A stretch of DNA of 64,000 nt from Hyphomicrobium_A sp964493785. Lineage in GTDB: Bacteria > Pseudomonadota > Alphaproteobacteria > Rhizobiales > Hyphomicrobiaceae. Under the pieces are notes generated by a model. The model was not told the origin of the DNA. It saw only the letters and a program-made list of their open reading frames with translations, and ran no database searches. Below are positions 13,101-21,274 of the stretch, piece by piece; position 1 is the first letter of the stretch; each line of letters begins with the position of its first letter. The stretch lies in the NCBI GenBank assembly GCA_964493785.1, contig CAZBPM010000002.1, forward strand, positions 62,001 through 126,000, read 5' to 3'. The translations under genes and the position numbers were made by a program.

Positions 13101-14015
13101 ATGGCGGACAATCCAGATTACGGGTTCGCACTTTTTGAGCTTCTGAAGAAGGCCGGCGGCGGCGACGCGGCGCCACTGAGGGCCTATCTGGCAGCCGATG
13201 CGACGGGCGCGGTGACGGCAGACCACAGTTGTGTGTTGGTGGTTCGAAACCAATTCGGCGGCGCGCGCGATGGCCGCTGGTATCCTTACTCGGCGCAGCC
13301 CGACCACAACCCCTGGCCGGGCACATCGGCGCGGGCAGCCCTTGTGCTTGTTCGGCGCGACCCAAGGGGTGCGCTTTCGTGGCACGAACTCACCCTGCCC
13401 GTGGGGATGTCGGTCGATGCCATCTCCGCCAAGGGGAGCAGCTTTCGCATTCGCTCGGGCGGCGTCGATATCACGACAACCGGCGATCAGCTTTTTCGGG
13501 TCATCGCCGATGCCGCGTTCGGAGAACCGGGTTTCTCGGAAGCCGAGATTGCGCTCGGGGTCGAGAAGCTCGCCGGCCGCGTTGCGCTGGACATCGTGGG
13601 CCCACCAGAGCCCGGTGCGGTCCTGGGGACCGCGTTGCCCCTCGTCCTGGAGGACCCGGTGCTTGGATACTTCTCGTTCAGACCGGAGCGGCCGGCGCGC
13701 TATGTCGAGACGCGCGAGTATGGACCGAGTTATTCGCTCGTTGCCGATCCGTCCGGGGACTTCGCGCCAGCGCTTGCTCGGGCACGCGAAGTCATTCCCG
13801 GCATCGATGCGCAGGTCGCGGCAGGCGCGCACCTCGTGCAGGCGACCAAGCCCGACTTCGCCAAGGCCGACGCCCCGCGGCTGGCCGCAGTCGCATTTCG
13901 CCCCGACGGCATTGTCGAGATCACCATTGACGACGACGACGTAGGCTCCGTCTCTGCCGATCTTGAACTCGGCCTCGATGGAGAGCTGCGTCTGATCGCC
14001 ATCGACGACAATTAG
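13101..14015 (+). CDS. Hypothetical protein, 304 residues
   Basis: I do not recognise this protein. It has no signal peptide or membrane segment and looks cytoplasmic. It seems to have two parts: residues 1-110 (with many aromatic and charged residues, SCVLVVRNQFGGARDGRWYP) and a C-terminal part ending in an acidic stretch ITIDDDDVGSVSADLEL. Codon use and amino-acid balance support this frame over the long antisense frame on the other strand. The ATG at 13101 has only a weak GGGC upstream. It stands alone between the rpoD terminator and the DUF817 gene. Confidence 0.72.
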   Translation: MADNPDYGFALFELLKKAGGGDAAPLRAYLAADATGAVTADHSCVLVVRNQFGGARDGRWYPYSAQPDHNPWPGTSARAALVLVRRDPRGALSWHELTLPVGMSVDAISAKGSSFRIRSGGVDITTTGDQLFRVIADAAFGEPGFSEAEIALGVEKLAGRVALDIVGPPEPGAVLGTALPLVLEDPVLGYFSFRPERPARYVETREYGPSYSLVADPSGDFAPALARAREVIPGIDAQVAAGAHLVQATKPDFAKADAPRLAAVAFRPDGIVEITIDDDDVGSVSADLELGLDGELRLIAIDDN

Positions 14016-14088
14016 CCGGCGGGTTCCACGAGGCGCAACGCGCCGAACTTTCGGCGCAGTCGCCGCGCACGGTGCCGCGGATTGCCGT

Positions 14089-15069
14089 GTGCGTGAGCCT
14101 TTCGCAGTGTCCGAGTCCCCCGTCATAGAACGCAGTGGCGCCGCCGCATGGCCGGTGCTGCGCGCCTGCATCGAGACGGAAGCGCGCATTGGCGCACGGA
14201 TGGCCGCACAGCCGGTCACTGCGGCGCTCTATGAATTCCTCCGCTTCGGGATGAAGCAGGCGTGGGCCTGCCTGTTCGGCGGCCTGATGGTGGCGCTGCT
14301 GATCGGCACGTTTCTATTCTATCCGCCGACTGCTGCGCTCTCGCGCTATGACTTCCTGTTCCTCGCCTCGCTGAGCATCCAATTAATGCTGCTGGTCACG
14401 CGCCTGGAAACGCTCGAGGAGGCCAAGGTCATCGTGGCCTATCACGTGGTCGGCACGGTGATGGAGATCTTCAAGACATCAGTCGGCTCGTGGGTGTATC
14501 CGGAGGAATGCTTCTTCCGCATCGCGGGCGTGCCGCTGTTCTCGGGCTTCATGTATTCGTGCATCGGCAGCTACATCTGCCGCGCTTGGACACTCTTCCA
14601 TTTCGAGTTTCGCAATCATCCCTCCAACGGTGCCCTGGTCCTGCTCAGCGGCGCGATCTACGTGAATTTCTTCGCGCACCACTACCTGCCCGATGCACGG
14701 TGGCTGCTGTTCGCCGCGACTGCGGTGCTGTTTGCGCGGACGAGAGTCTATTACCTAAATTGGCACGTTCATCGCTGGATGCCTCTGATCGTCGGCCTCG
14801 CGCTTGTGACGCTTTTCATATGGTTCGCCGAGAATATCGGCACGTTTACGCGCACGTGGCTCTATCCGAACCAGCATCGCGCATGGTCGCTCGTTGGCTT
14901 CAGCAAGTTCGGATCGTGGTTCTTGCTGCTCATCATCAGCTACACGCTTGTCGCTCTCATCAAGAAGCCGCGTGAGCATGCAGAGGCGCAAACCGCGTCT
15001 GGTGTCGACACTGTCGCGTCGGCGACGCTCGCAGAGCCTACTGCCGCGCAGGCATTCGCGCCCCGTTGA
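14089..15069 (+). CDS. DUF817 family membrane protein
   Basis: An integral membrane protein of the DUF817 (B. subtilis YoaT-like) family; the function is unknown. Family signatures seen: FLRFGMKQAWACLFGG, SRYDFLFLASLSIQ, RLETLEEAKVI and VGSWVYPEECFFRIAGVPLF. There are seven to eight hydrophobic segments. The family-like part begins near MAAQPVTAALYEFLRF, so the ATG at 14200 (289 residues) is a good alternative to the GTG at 14089; neither has a convincing ribosome site. The C-terminal 30 residues are Ala/Thr-rich and variable. Confidence 0.88.
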   Translation: MREPFAVSESPVIERSGAAAWPVLRACIETEARIGARMAAQPVTAALYEFLRFGMKQAWACLFGGLMVALLIGTFLFYPPTAALSRYDFLFLASLSIQLMLLVTRLETLEEAKVIVAYHVVGTVMEIFKTSVGSWVYPEECFFRIAGVPLFSGFMYSCIGSYICRAWTLFHFEFRNHPSNGALVLLSGAIYVNFFAHHYLPDARWLLFAATAVLFARTRVYYLNWHVHRWMPLIVGLALVTLFIWFAENIGTFTRTWLYPNQHRAWSLVGFSKFGSWFLLLIISYTLVALIKKPREHAEAQTASGVDTVASATLAEPTAAQAFAPR

Positions 15070-15154
15070 CCCGTTTGAGATATGCCGTATCTGAGTGCGT
15101 AGAACTCTACTCGGCAGTCGTTTTCGGTCGGGAAGAACAGCGATTGGGAGTGAG

Positions 15155-16051
15155 ATGCCGGTGATGCTTCGTCGACGGGATATTTTGGTTGCAGTCGTTG
15201 CCACTTTGGCAGCGCTTGCAGCCGGCGTGCAGGCTGCACCGTCCGTGACCGATATCGGTGCGCGTCTGGCCGAGATCGAGAAATCGACGGGCGGACGGCT
15301 CGGGGTTGCCATCCTCGATACGAAGTCCGGAGAACTCTATGGCCAACGTCTGCTTGAGCGCTTCCCTCTCTGCAGCACCTTCAAAGCGCTGGCAGCCGGG
15401 CTGGTGCTGGTGCGTGTCGATGGCGGGGAAGAAAAACTCGACCGCCGCGTGACGTTCGGCAAGGACGATGTCGTGCCTTACTCGCCCGTGTCGAAGGCCA
15501 GGGCTGGCGGCGATGGCATGACGATGGCCGAGATCTGCGAGGCCGCCGTTACGCAGAGCGACAACACCGCGGCCAACCTGATGCTGAAGAGCTTCGGCGG
15601 ACCCGAGGCGCTCACGGATTGGCTGCGTACGCTGGGCGACAAGGCCACGCGCCTCGACCGGGCGGAGCCTGCGCTCAACGACGTGCCAGCGGGTGATCCG
15701 CGCGATGGCACGACGCCGCGTGCGATGGCCTACACACTGCAGCGCGTGCTGCTCGGCAACGTGCTGTCTAGGGCTTCCGAGAAGCAGCTTGCCGACTGGA
15801 TGCTCGCAACCAAGACAGGCGACGCGCGGCTCAGGGCGGGGCTGCCGGCGGGCTGGCGCATCGGCGACAAGACCGGAACGTGCAACGGTTCCGCCAGCGA
15901 CGTTGCCATCATCTGGCCGCCGGATCGGCCGCCGCTGATCGTTGCCGCGTATCTGGCCGATGCGAAGGTGCCGGCCAAGGAACGTGAAGCGGCGCTTGCC
16001 CGCGTCGGGCAGGCGGTCGCCGAGCTGATCGGGACGCAAGCGGCGCGCTAG
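15155..16051 (+). CDS. Class A beta-lactamase
   Basis: A periplasmic serine beta-lactamase, 298 residues. A signal peptide (about 1-27, MLRRRDILVAVVATLAALAA) may be of Tat type, given the RRR start. All catalytic motifs are present: S74-T-F-K77, S135-D-N137, E171 in EPALND, and K239-T-G. C73 precedes the nucleophile and C243 follows the KTGT motif, matching the positions (Ambler 69 and 238) of the disulfide in KPC/NMC-A/GES-type enzymes. GGGAG lies four bases before the ATG at 15155. No linked regulator (AmpR/BlaI) is visible. The spectrum cannot be told from sequence. Confidence 0.93.
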   Translation: MPVMLRRRDILVAVVATLAALAAGVQAAPSVTDIGARLAEIEKSTGGRLGVAILDTKSGELYGQRLLERFPLCSTFKALAAGLVLVRVDGGEEKLDRRVTFGKDDVVPYSPVSKARAGGDGMTMAEICEAAVTQSDNTAANLMLKSFGGPEALTDWLRTLGDKATRLDRAEPALNDVPAGDPRDGTTPRAMAYTLQRVLLGNVLSRASEKQLADWMLATKTGDARLRAGLPAGWRIGDKTGTCNGSASDVAIIWPPDRPPLIVAAYLADAKVPAKEREAALARVGQAVAELIGTQAAR

Positions 16052-16090
16052 GCGTTTGTGCGGCTCTGCGACTCACGCGTATCGTTGCGC

Positions 16091-16684
16091 ATGTCACAGC
16101 TACAACTGCTTCGCATCTATCTCGCCGGGCCGGAGGTGTTCTTTGCAAACGCCGTCGAGCAGGGCGAAACCAAGAAGCGTCTTTGCGCCGAGCATGGCTT
16201 CGAAGGCGTCTACCCCCTCGACAACGCGATCTCCGGCGGGGAGCATCTGTCGCCGCAGGAGGTGGCGCGCCGCATCAGCCGCGGCAATGAGCAGCTGATG
16301 CGATCGTGCGATCTGCTCATCGCCAACTGCACGCCGTTTCGCAGTGTTTCGATGGATGTCGGCACGGCGTTCGAGATCGGTTTCATGCAGGCGCTGGGAC
16401 GGCCGGTGCTCGGCTATTCGAATACGCCAGCTGACTATGCAGCGCGCGTGCGCGCGGCCGCACTTAGCGCCGGAGCCATGTGGGACGCTGAAAGCAGCGC
16501 AGCGGAGATCGAGGATTTCGGTCTTGCCGAGAACCTGATGATTGCCATTGCCATTGAGGACGCCGGGGGCGAATTCGTCGCCCAACAGGTGGCCGGTGAT
16601 CGGATGCTGTCGGACCTCACAGGCTTCCGCCGCTGCCTCGCGATCGCTTCGAGATTGACTGGCCGAGCCGGTCCGAACGGATAG
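16091..16684 (+). CDS. Nucleoside 2-deoxyribosyltransferase family protein
   Basis: 197 residues with the fold of nucleoside 2-deoxyribosyltransferases, which swap or cleave bases from deoxynucleosides in salvage. Seen: the substrate loop YLAGPEVFF at residues 10-18, the LIANCTPFR strand, and DVGTAFEIGFMQALGRPVLG, where the conserved Glu is the nucleophile in known members. It starts 39 bases after the beta-lactamase stop on the same strand, possibly co-transcribed. MSQLQLLRIYLAG at 16091 is the start with homology; an earlier GTG (16058) is possible. The exact substrate is unknown. Confidence 0.88.
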   Translation: MSQLQLLRIYLAGPEVFFANAVEQGETKKRLCAEHGFEGVYPLDNAISGGEHLSPQEVARRISRGNEQLMRSCDLLIANCTPFRSVSMDVGTAFEIGFMQALGRPVLGYSNTPADYAARVRAAALSAGAMWDAESSAAEIEDFGLAENLMIAIAIEDAGGEFVAQQVAGDRMLSDLTGFRRCLAIASRLTGRAGPNG

Positions 16685-16738
16685 CTGCTTGGCAGATGGA
16701 AGGCGACACGAGGCCGCCTGCCATCGGTCAGCAGCCGC

Positions 16739-17008
16739 TCAGGCTTTCGCCGAGGGCTGCTCGACAATCAGCCCGACGATGCGCCGGACAACCGGCAGAA
16801 CGAAAAGCAGGGTTGGGAACGCCACCAGCCATGACAATCCCCATGCAATCGGCCATGTGGAAAGGAACTGCTGGGTAAAGCCCAGGCTCTTCAAGGTCGA
16901 AATGGCTGACACGACGAATGTCATCAGGAGCGAGAGGACGAGCGGCGTGATGAACGCGGCGTAGCGCGCAGGCAGTCGCCAACGCTGGGAACGTTGAATA
17001 TTCGACAT
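16739..17008 (-). CDS. DUF2798 family small membrane protein
   Basis: 89 residues, two transmembrane helices. The pattern PARYAAFITPLVLSLLMTFV...STLKSLGF...WPIAWGLSWLVAFP...LPVVRRIV is typical of DUF2798, often annotated as a small inner-membrane protein of unknown role. The start at 17008 (MSNIQRSQRW) is chosen because the upstream extension lacks family similarity. It is divergent from the SoxYZ-like gene at 17267. Confidence 0.85.
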   Translation of the reverse strand: MSNIQRSQRWRLPARYAAFITPLVLSLLMTFVVSAISTLKSLGFTQQFLSTWPIAWGLSWLVAFPTLLFVLPVVRRIVGLIVEQPSAKA

Positions 17009-17266
17009 ATTCTCGGACTTTCGCTGCGGCTCGGCGGTGCGGAAGGCATATTCAAATCGCATCCTCCAGCATGGGAGCCGGGTTGGATGCGTTGCCTAAC
17101 GTGAACGCTTACGGCCATGGACAGCAGAAAAGCTGCTCGCCACCGACGCTGCTTGAATACCAGGATCCGAGTCAGTCGCCAAGCGGCGCCATCGCACGCG
17201 GCCATTGTGGGAAGGTGTGGCAATGGGGCATAGTTCCCGCGCATGACAGAACGAGGGAATCGCCAC

Positions 17267-18082
17267 ATGCGCCGGGTCGCCATGATTTTCGCGGTTGCCG
17301 CGAGCTTGGGTTTGAGCATCGCCGCGTCCGCACCTGCGAACGCCGGCAAGGCGTGGGATGAGATCAAGGCAGGCGTGTTTGCCGGCAGGCCCATTCAGCC
17401 GGCGGGCGAGATCGTCCAGCTCCAGGCTCCCTTCCGGCCACTGGATCAGCGCGCGGTGCCGATCGACGTGGAGGCGCGCTTTGCCGACGGACGTAGCGTT
17501 CGCGGCATCACCCTCATCGTCGACGAGAACCCCTCCCCTGTCGCGGCGCAGTTCGATTTCGGCGGCACGCGCGAGCATGTCCACGTCTCGACCAAGCTGC
17601 GCCTCAACGCTGCAACCGAGGTTCGTGCCGTGGTCGAGGCCTCGGACGGCCAGCTCTATATGGTCGAGCGGTTCGTGCGCTTTGCCGGCGGGCAGGCCGC
17701 CTGCTCGGCCCCGCCATCGGGCACCCCGGAACAGATCGCGGCGACCATGGGCAAGATGAGCCTCGAGCCACTGTCGAAGAAGCAGGCCGCGGCGACGGAG
17801 ATCGAGCCGCGCGCGCGGCTTCAGATCATGCACCCGAACCACACCGGCATGGTGCTCGATCAGCTGACGCTGCTTTACGTGCCGCTGCGCATCCTCACCG
17901 AGCTGGAGGTCAGCCAAGGCGAGGAGCGGGTATTTGCGATGAAGGGCTCGATGACCATGGCGCAGGACCCGATCATCGAGTTCGATTATCGCACCAACGG
18001 CGCTACGCAGTTGCATGTCGAAGCGCGCGACAGCGATGGATCGAGCTGGGCTAAGGACTTCCCCGTCGGCCAGGGCAGCTAG
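17267..18082 (+). CDS. SoxYZ-like fused carrier (quinoprotein dehydrogenase-associated)
   Basis: A periplasmic 271-residue protein that fuses a SoxY-like half (about 27-150) and a SoxZ-like half (about 175-265). SoxYZ carries sulfur intermediates on a cysteine; the fused form is the family found near PQQ-dependent alcohol/methanol dehydrogenases, where its role is unclear. A signal peptide is present (residues 1-26, ending PANA-GKAW). Seen: FAGRPIQPAGEIVQLQAP, DENPSPVAAQFDF, and the SoxZ-type MHPNHTGMVLDQ. One cysteine (QAACSAP) lies at the junction, not in a C-terminal GGCGG tail. GAGGGA is placed well for the ATG at 17267. No PQQ dehydrogenase is in this window. Confidence 0.88.
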   Translation: MRRVAMIFAVAASLGLSIAASAPANAGKAWDEIKAGVFAGRPIQPAGEIVQLQAPFRPLDQRAVPIDVEARFADGRSVRGITLIVDENPSPVAAQFDFGGTREHVHVSTKLRLNAATEVRAVVEASDGQLYMVERFVRFAGGQAACSAPPSGTPEQIAATMGKMSLEPLSKKQAAATEIEPRARLQIMHPNHTGMVLDQLTLLYVPLRILTELEVSQGEERVFAMKGSMTMAQDPIIEFDYRTNGATQLHVEARDSDGSSWAKDFPVGQGS

Positions 18083-18090
18083 CGGCTTTC

Positions 18091-18116
18091 GGCCAAGGCT
18101 CGCTGGCGCCTCGGCC
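18091..18116. terminator. Imperfect hairpin between convergent genes
   Basis: GGCCAAGGC (18091-18099) and GCCTCGGCC (18108-18116) pair with one mismatch between the SoxYZ-like gene and the SIMPL gene. There is no T-run, so its terminator activity is uncertain. Confidence 0.3.
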
Positions 18117-18151
18117 CTCGTCTGTGCATCAGATGCGCGCGGCGGTCGTCA

Positions 18152-18853
18152 CTACTTCAGCGCCCAAGTGATCGTCACGTTTGCTTCCAGCATCTGCGTG
18201 CCGCGCTCGATAGGGACGGAATCTGCTTTCATCGCCCGTGCGAACACCGGCCGCGGCGGCTGAGCTCCGTCGCCCTCGGTGATCGTCAGCACCTCGCCGA
18301 CCTCAGCACCGGCAGCAGCAGCGTAGAGCTCCGCACGGCGGCGCGCGTTTTCCACCGCCTGCTTGCGTGCGTCATCGAGCGCCGTTTCCGCCTTGCTGAC
18401 CTCGAAGCTCAGACCCGACGACTGGTTGGCGCCCGCGGTGACCAGCCGGTCCAGGATATCGCCCACCTTCTCGATGTCGCGCACCAGGACCTGCACCTCA
18501 TTGGTGACGGTGTAGCCGTCGATCTTCGGTGCCTCGCCCTCTGCTGGGCGCGTGTAGCGCGGATCGACGTGGAACGAGGACGTCTGGATGTCCTTCGGAT
18601 CAATGCCGGCCGACTTCAGCTCGCTGACGACCTTCTGCATGGCCGCGGAGTTCGCGGTGAGTGCCTCACGGGCGGTGGAGCCCTCCGCCGTCACCCCGGA
18701 TGTCAGCCGCGCCTGATCGGGCTCCAGGGCGACGCTGCCCGAAGCCGAGACGGTGATGGTGCGTGCAGGCGCATCAGCTGCGCGGACGGCAGAGGCGGTT
18801 GCGAGCATGGCGATTCCCAGGGCGAGAGAGCGGGCGGCGGTGAGCGTGCGCAT
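18152..18853 (-). CDS. SIMPL domain-containing exported protein
   Basis: 233 residues with a signal peptide (MRTLTAARSLALGIAMLATA, cleaved after VRAA) and a SIMPL (DUF541) domain over the rest: ITVSASGSVALEPDQARLTSG at the start, GIDPKDIQTSSFHVDPRY in the middle, and ANQSSGLSFEVSKAE. The family is periplasmic or outer-membrane associated and poorly understood (YggE-like, linked to oxidative stress in E. coli). Start 18853 has AAGGA six bases upstream, better than the extension to 18916. The tRNA gene lies 146 bases away on the other strand. Confidence 0.93.
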   Translation of the reverse strand: MRTLTAARSLALGIAMLATASAVRAADAPARTITVSASGSVALEPDQARLTSGVTAEGSTAREALTANSAAMQKVVSELKSAGIDPKDIQTSSFHVDPRYTRPAEGEAPKIDGYTVTNEVQVLVRDIEKVGDILDRLVTAGANQSSGLSFEVSKAETALDDARKQAVENARRRAELYAAAAGAEVGEVLTITEGDGAQPPRPVFARAMKADSVPIERGTQMLEANVTITWALK

Positions 18854-18999
18854 TCTTGTTCCTTCGAGTTGTCTATGGCCGAAAGGTAGCGGCAGTTGGC
18901 GGACGTTTCGCGGCAAAATAGGTGGGTTTTGGCGGCGGCGATAAGTCTGCTATGAGGTGCGCCGCCGCGCCCCGCGTCTCGCCTCGAGTCGCGCCGGTA

Positions 19000-19075
19000 G
19001 GGCCCGTAGCTCAATGGTTAGAGCTGGCGGCTCATAACCGTCTGGTTCCAGGTTCGAATCCTGGCGGGCCCACCA
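19000..19075 (+). tRNA. tRNA with CAT anticodon (Met or Ile2)
   Basis: A complete cloverleaf: acceptor stem GGGCCCG/CGGGCCC (19000-19006 with 19065-19071), D arm GCTC...GAGC, anticodon stem GGCGG/CCGTC with loop CTCATAA (anticodon CAT at 19033-19035), a 5-base variable loop, T arm CCAGG-TTCGAAT-CCTGG, discriminator A and encoded CCA. It is not an initiator, since the first pair G-C is normal. Elongator Met and lysidine-modified Ile2 share this anticodon; the GGGCCCG acceptor resembles the Ile2 type of related bacteria, but I cannot settle it. Confidence 0.95.
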
Positions 19076-19250
19076 ACAAAATCAAATAGTTAGATGATGA
19101 TGCTGCAAGGGTACCGCCTTTGCGGGCGCGCTCTTCCCCGCGCCGCCGTCGAGAATTTTTCAACAATGCACAGCTGTACACGCGCCCATCGTCGCAACCG
19201 TAGGTAGTTCTGCTAGCCTGCGCGGACCGCTCGTCACAAGGGAACGCACT

Positions 19251-19955
19251 ATGGGCATCCGCAAATCGGTCATATCGCTCTTGCCGCCAAGCGTCGCCTC
19301 GGGCCTGCGTCAGGTGCGAAGGGGCGCGCGCCTGGCGACGCCGTCGGCCCTCCTTTCGCGCGCCCGTGTCGGGGCGGCGAGGAAAAAGCAGGGCGTCAGG
19401 GTCAACGTCGGTTGCGGCTCCAAGATCGGAGAGGGCTACGTCGGTTGTGACGTAAGGCGGCTGCCTGGGGTGGAGATCGTTTGCAGGGCCTGGGAGCTGT
19501 CGCGCCACGGCTCGGACTTGGAGGAAGTCTATTCACGCCACATGATGGAGCACCTGACGAGGCACGAGGTTGCGCGGACTCTCGATGACTGGTTCAAGGC
19601 GCTGCGCCCCGGGGGGCTGGTCCACATCATCGTCCCGGACGTCGACTTCCACTGCCAACAATGGTTGCGCGCCGATTGGAGCGAAGCGGCGTGGCAGGAC
19701 AAGTGGTCAGACGCACGCCACGCGTTCTCGAGCCTATACGGCTGGCAGCGCGGCGCCGAGCACGCGATCGATAAACACAACCCAGCGGCCGCTCTTTACT
19801 GGGACGTCCACAAGTCCGGGTTCTGCAAGGGACTGATGACCATGTTGCTGAAGCGGCATGGCTTCGAGGACATCGACTGCTCCACTGTCGACAAGTGGCA
19901 CCTGGTGGCAAAGGCCCGCAAGCCCCTGCATCCAGCCACAGCGGATCGTAGCTGA
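19251..19955 (+). CDS. Class I SAM-dependent methyltransferase-like protein
   Basis: 234 residues. After a basic N-terminus, the Rossmann-type motif VRVNVGCGSKIGEGYVGCD (about 49-67) matches the SAM-binding start of methyltransferases, followed by HMMEHLTRHEV and LKALRPGGLVHIIVPDVDF-like segments (post-I and motif IV/VI). Proteins of this type often sit in polysaccharide or sugar-modification clusters; the substrate is unknown here. AAGGGA precedes the ATG at 19251. It is isolated between the tRNA gene and small reading frames, so context does not help. Confidence 0.85.
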   Translation: MGIRKSVISLLPPSVASGLRQVRRGARLATPSALLSRARVGAARKKQGVRVNVGCGSKIGEGYVGCDVRRLPGVEIVCRAWELSRHGSDLEEVYSRHMMEHLTRHEVARTLDDWFKALRPGGLVHIIVPDVDFHCQQWLRADWSEAAWQDKWSDARHAFSSLYGWQRGAEHAIDKHNPAAALYWDVHKSGFCKGLMTMLLKRHGFEDIDCSTVDKWHLVAKARKPLHPATADRS

Positions 19956-20057
19956 CGGCCTCCACTGTGCGCACAGATCCGCGGTGCGCGCCCTACGGTA
20001 TTGGCCGCTCAATCGCGTTCTTGACATGCCAGCCCGAACTGCATTTTTCTCGACGGC

Positions 20058-20255
20058 ATGGAAAAGCGCCCGAAGATCAATCTTGCCCAACTCGCCTATC
20101 TGATCGTGTTCGGCATCTTCGTCTTCATCTACTCGGTGAGGGCGATCAACGGCACGGCGACCCAGCTCGACTGGATAACGCTCGCTATCGCCGTGTTCCT
20201 GCTGCTCGTATCGGCCTACAGGATCCTGCGGGATTTTGGTCGGCCCGATAGTTGA
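20058..20255 (+). CDS. Small membrane protein, 65 residues
   Basis: Two hydrophobic helices (LAYLIVFGIFVFIYSV and WITLAIAVFLLLVSAYRI) separated by a short polar turn, with charged ends. The function is unknown. There is no clear ribosome site. A perfect TTGACA (20021-20026) lies 31 bases before the ATG, but no good -10 follows, so the transcript would have a very short leader. The membrane pattern and in-frame codon use support a real gene. Confidence 0.6.
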   Translation: MEKRPKINLAQLAYLIVFGIFVFIYSVRAINGTATQLDWITLAIAVFLLLVSAYRILRDFGRPDS

Positions 20256-20299
20256 GCGCCGAGGCCTCGCTGATGTTTCGAGGCAGCGTCAGCCTGACA

Positions 20300-20437
20300 T
20301 CACCGCACGAGCCGCAAATGGCAGCGTTGCTGGGCGCAGTGTTCTTCATACGCGGAGGCGTGCGAGGGTTGCGGTGCCGGATCAGGCGTGATCCACGCGG
20401 CCGCGACGCCGACTAGAACCCGAACGATAAGCTCCAC
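20300..20437 (-). CDS. Possible 45-residue protein with strong ribosome site
   Basis: A GTG at 20437 follows GGGAGGA by five bases, an unusually good ribosome site, and opens a 45-residue frame: a hydrophobic start (ELIVRVLVGVAAAWI), then a polar tail with two cysteines (EEHCAQQRCH). It has the look of a small inner-membrane or leader protein. No homologue is known to me, so this could be chance. Confidence 0.35.
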   Translation of the reverse strand: MELIVRVLVGVAAAWITPDPAPQPSHASAYEEHCAQQRCHLRLVR

Positions 20438-20615
20438 GTCGATCCTCCCTCTCGGCGCGGCCGATATAGAGACGATTGCGGGGTGATAGACGAACGCTAA
20501 CACATCTCCGGCAGGGCACAAGGCGCCGGAATGTCAGAAGCTTTGCAGGTATATCGCAGACGGCTTTGCGCGGTTGCGGCACAAGTGGCTGGCCGGTCCG
20601 CTGACTAAACCGCTC

Positions 20616-21002
20616 TCAGCAGTCGGCGCCATTGGCATCGACGATGGATATGCCCTCGCCTGCGTGAACCGATTTCAGACTGCTGACATCATCCAGTGCC
20701 ATCGCCCAGATGTTGCAAGGGCTGGCCATGCGGATCTCGCCGCGGCGAGACACCGGCGTGGGGCCGAACCCTATCGCGATGGCTTCTCCGTCCGGCCAGA
20801 ATGCGATTTCGCCGGCGTTGACGATCTCGCGCGCGCCGGGCTCGGGCTCCGAACTTACAGGCGCGTTGAAATACACCTCGCGGCCCCACATGCGTGCCTC
20901 GGCATGGATCGGAAGGGCTGCCCAGATACGCTCCGCAGTCGGCGTTTCGAGAAGCCGCGCACGGATAGAAACCTTACCTGCACGGATCACGATCTCACGC
21001 AT
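20616..21002 (-). CDS. Cyclophilin-like fold protein
   Basis: 128 residues that fit the small cyclophilin-like family (TM1367 type), which has the cyclophilin barrel but no proven isomerase activity. Seen: RLLETPTAERIWAALPIHAE, MWGREVYFNAPV, and EIAFWPDGEAIAIGFGPTP followed by a SPCNIWAMALDD segment, in the expected order. GGGAGG sits five bases before the ATG at 21002; the extension to 21062 is not needed. It is a single gene with unknown substrate. Confidence 0.85.
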   Translation of the reverse strand: MREIVIRAGKVSIRARLLETPTAERIWAALPIHAEARMWGREVYFNAPVSSEPEPGAREIVNAGEIAFWPDGEAIAIGFGPTPVSRRGEIRMASPCNIWAMALDDVSSLKSVHAGEGISIVDANGADC

Positions 21003-21224
21003 TTCCGCCTCCCGCGGTCGGTCAGTCTGGCGCTGCCGTTGGCACCTATCTGGCACCGACATGGGGACCTGATCAATAGCCTCCCCGTCGAGGGACCGCT
21101 ACTGGAGATGCCCGCAATCTCTAGACCCGGCAATGGGTATCCGCATTGAGGGGACAGAATGACAACACCCTGTGATCGCGGTGAGTTGCATTTGGAGCAG
21201 ATACGCTGGGCGTTGGATGCAACA

Positions 21225-21248
21225 ACGCCACGCTCGAAGGCGTGGCGT
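21225..21248 (-). terminator. Hairpin after the ketoacyl synthase gene
   Basis: ACGCCACGC (21225-21233) and GCGTGGCGT (21240-21248) form a perfect 9-bp stem with a 6-base loop, 27 bases past the synthase stop. Only a short TGTTG follows on the minus strand, so termination strength is uncertain. Confidence 0.5.
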
Positions 21249-21274
21249 CATCGATTATCAGGTCGGTCCGACTG

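Noticed and set aside
13053..14219. 388-residue minus-strand frame over the hypothetical gene at 13101
   Set aside because: Cys/Arg-rich, no domain, and runs across the start region of the DUF817 gene; the plus-strand frame has better protein features.
19032..19508. 158-residue minus-strand frame ending in GPPGFEPGTRRL
   Set aside because: That ending is the antisense translation of the tRNA gene's T arm, a known annotation artefact; the rest is antisense to the methyltransferase gene.
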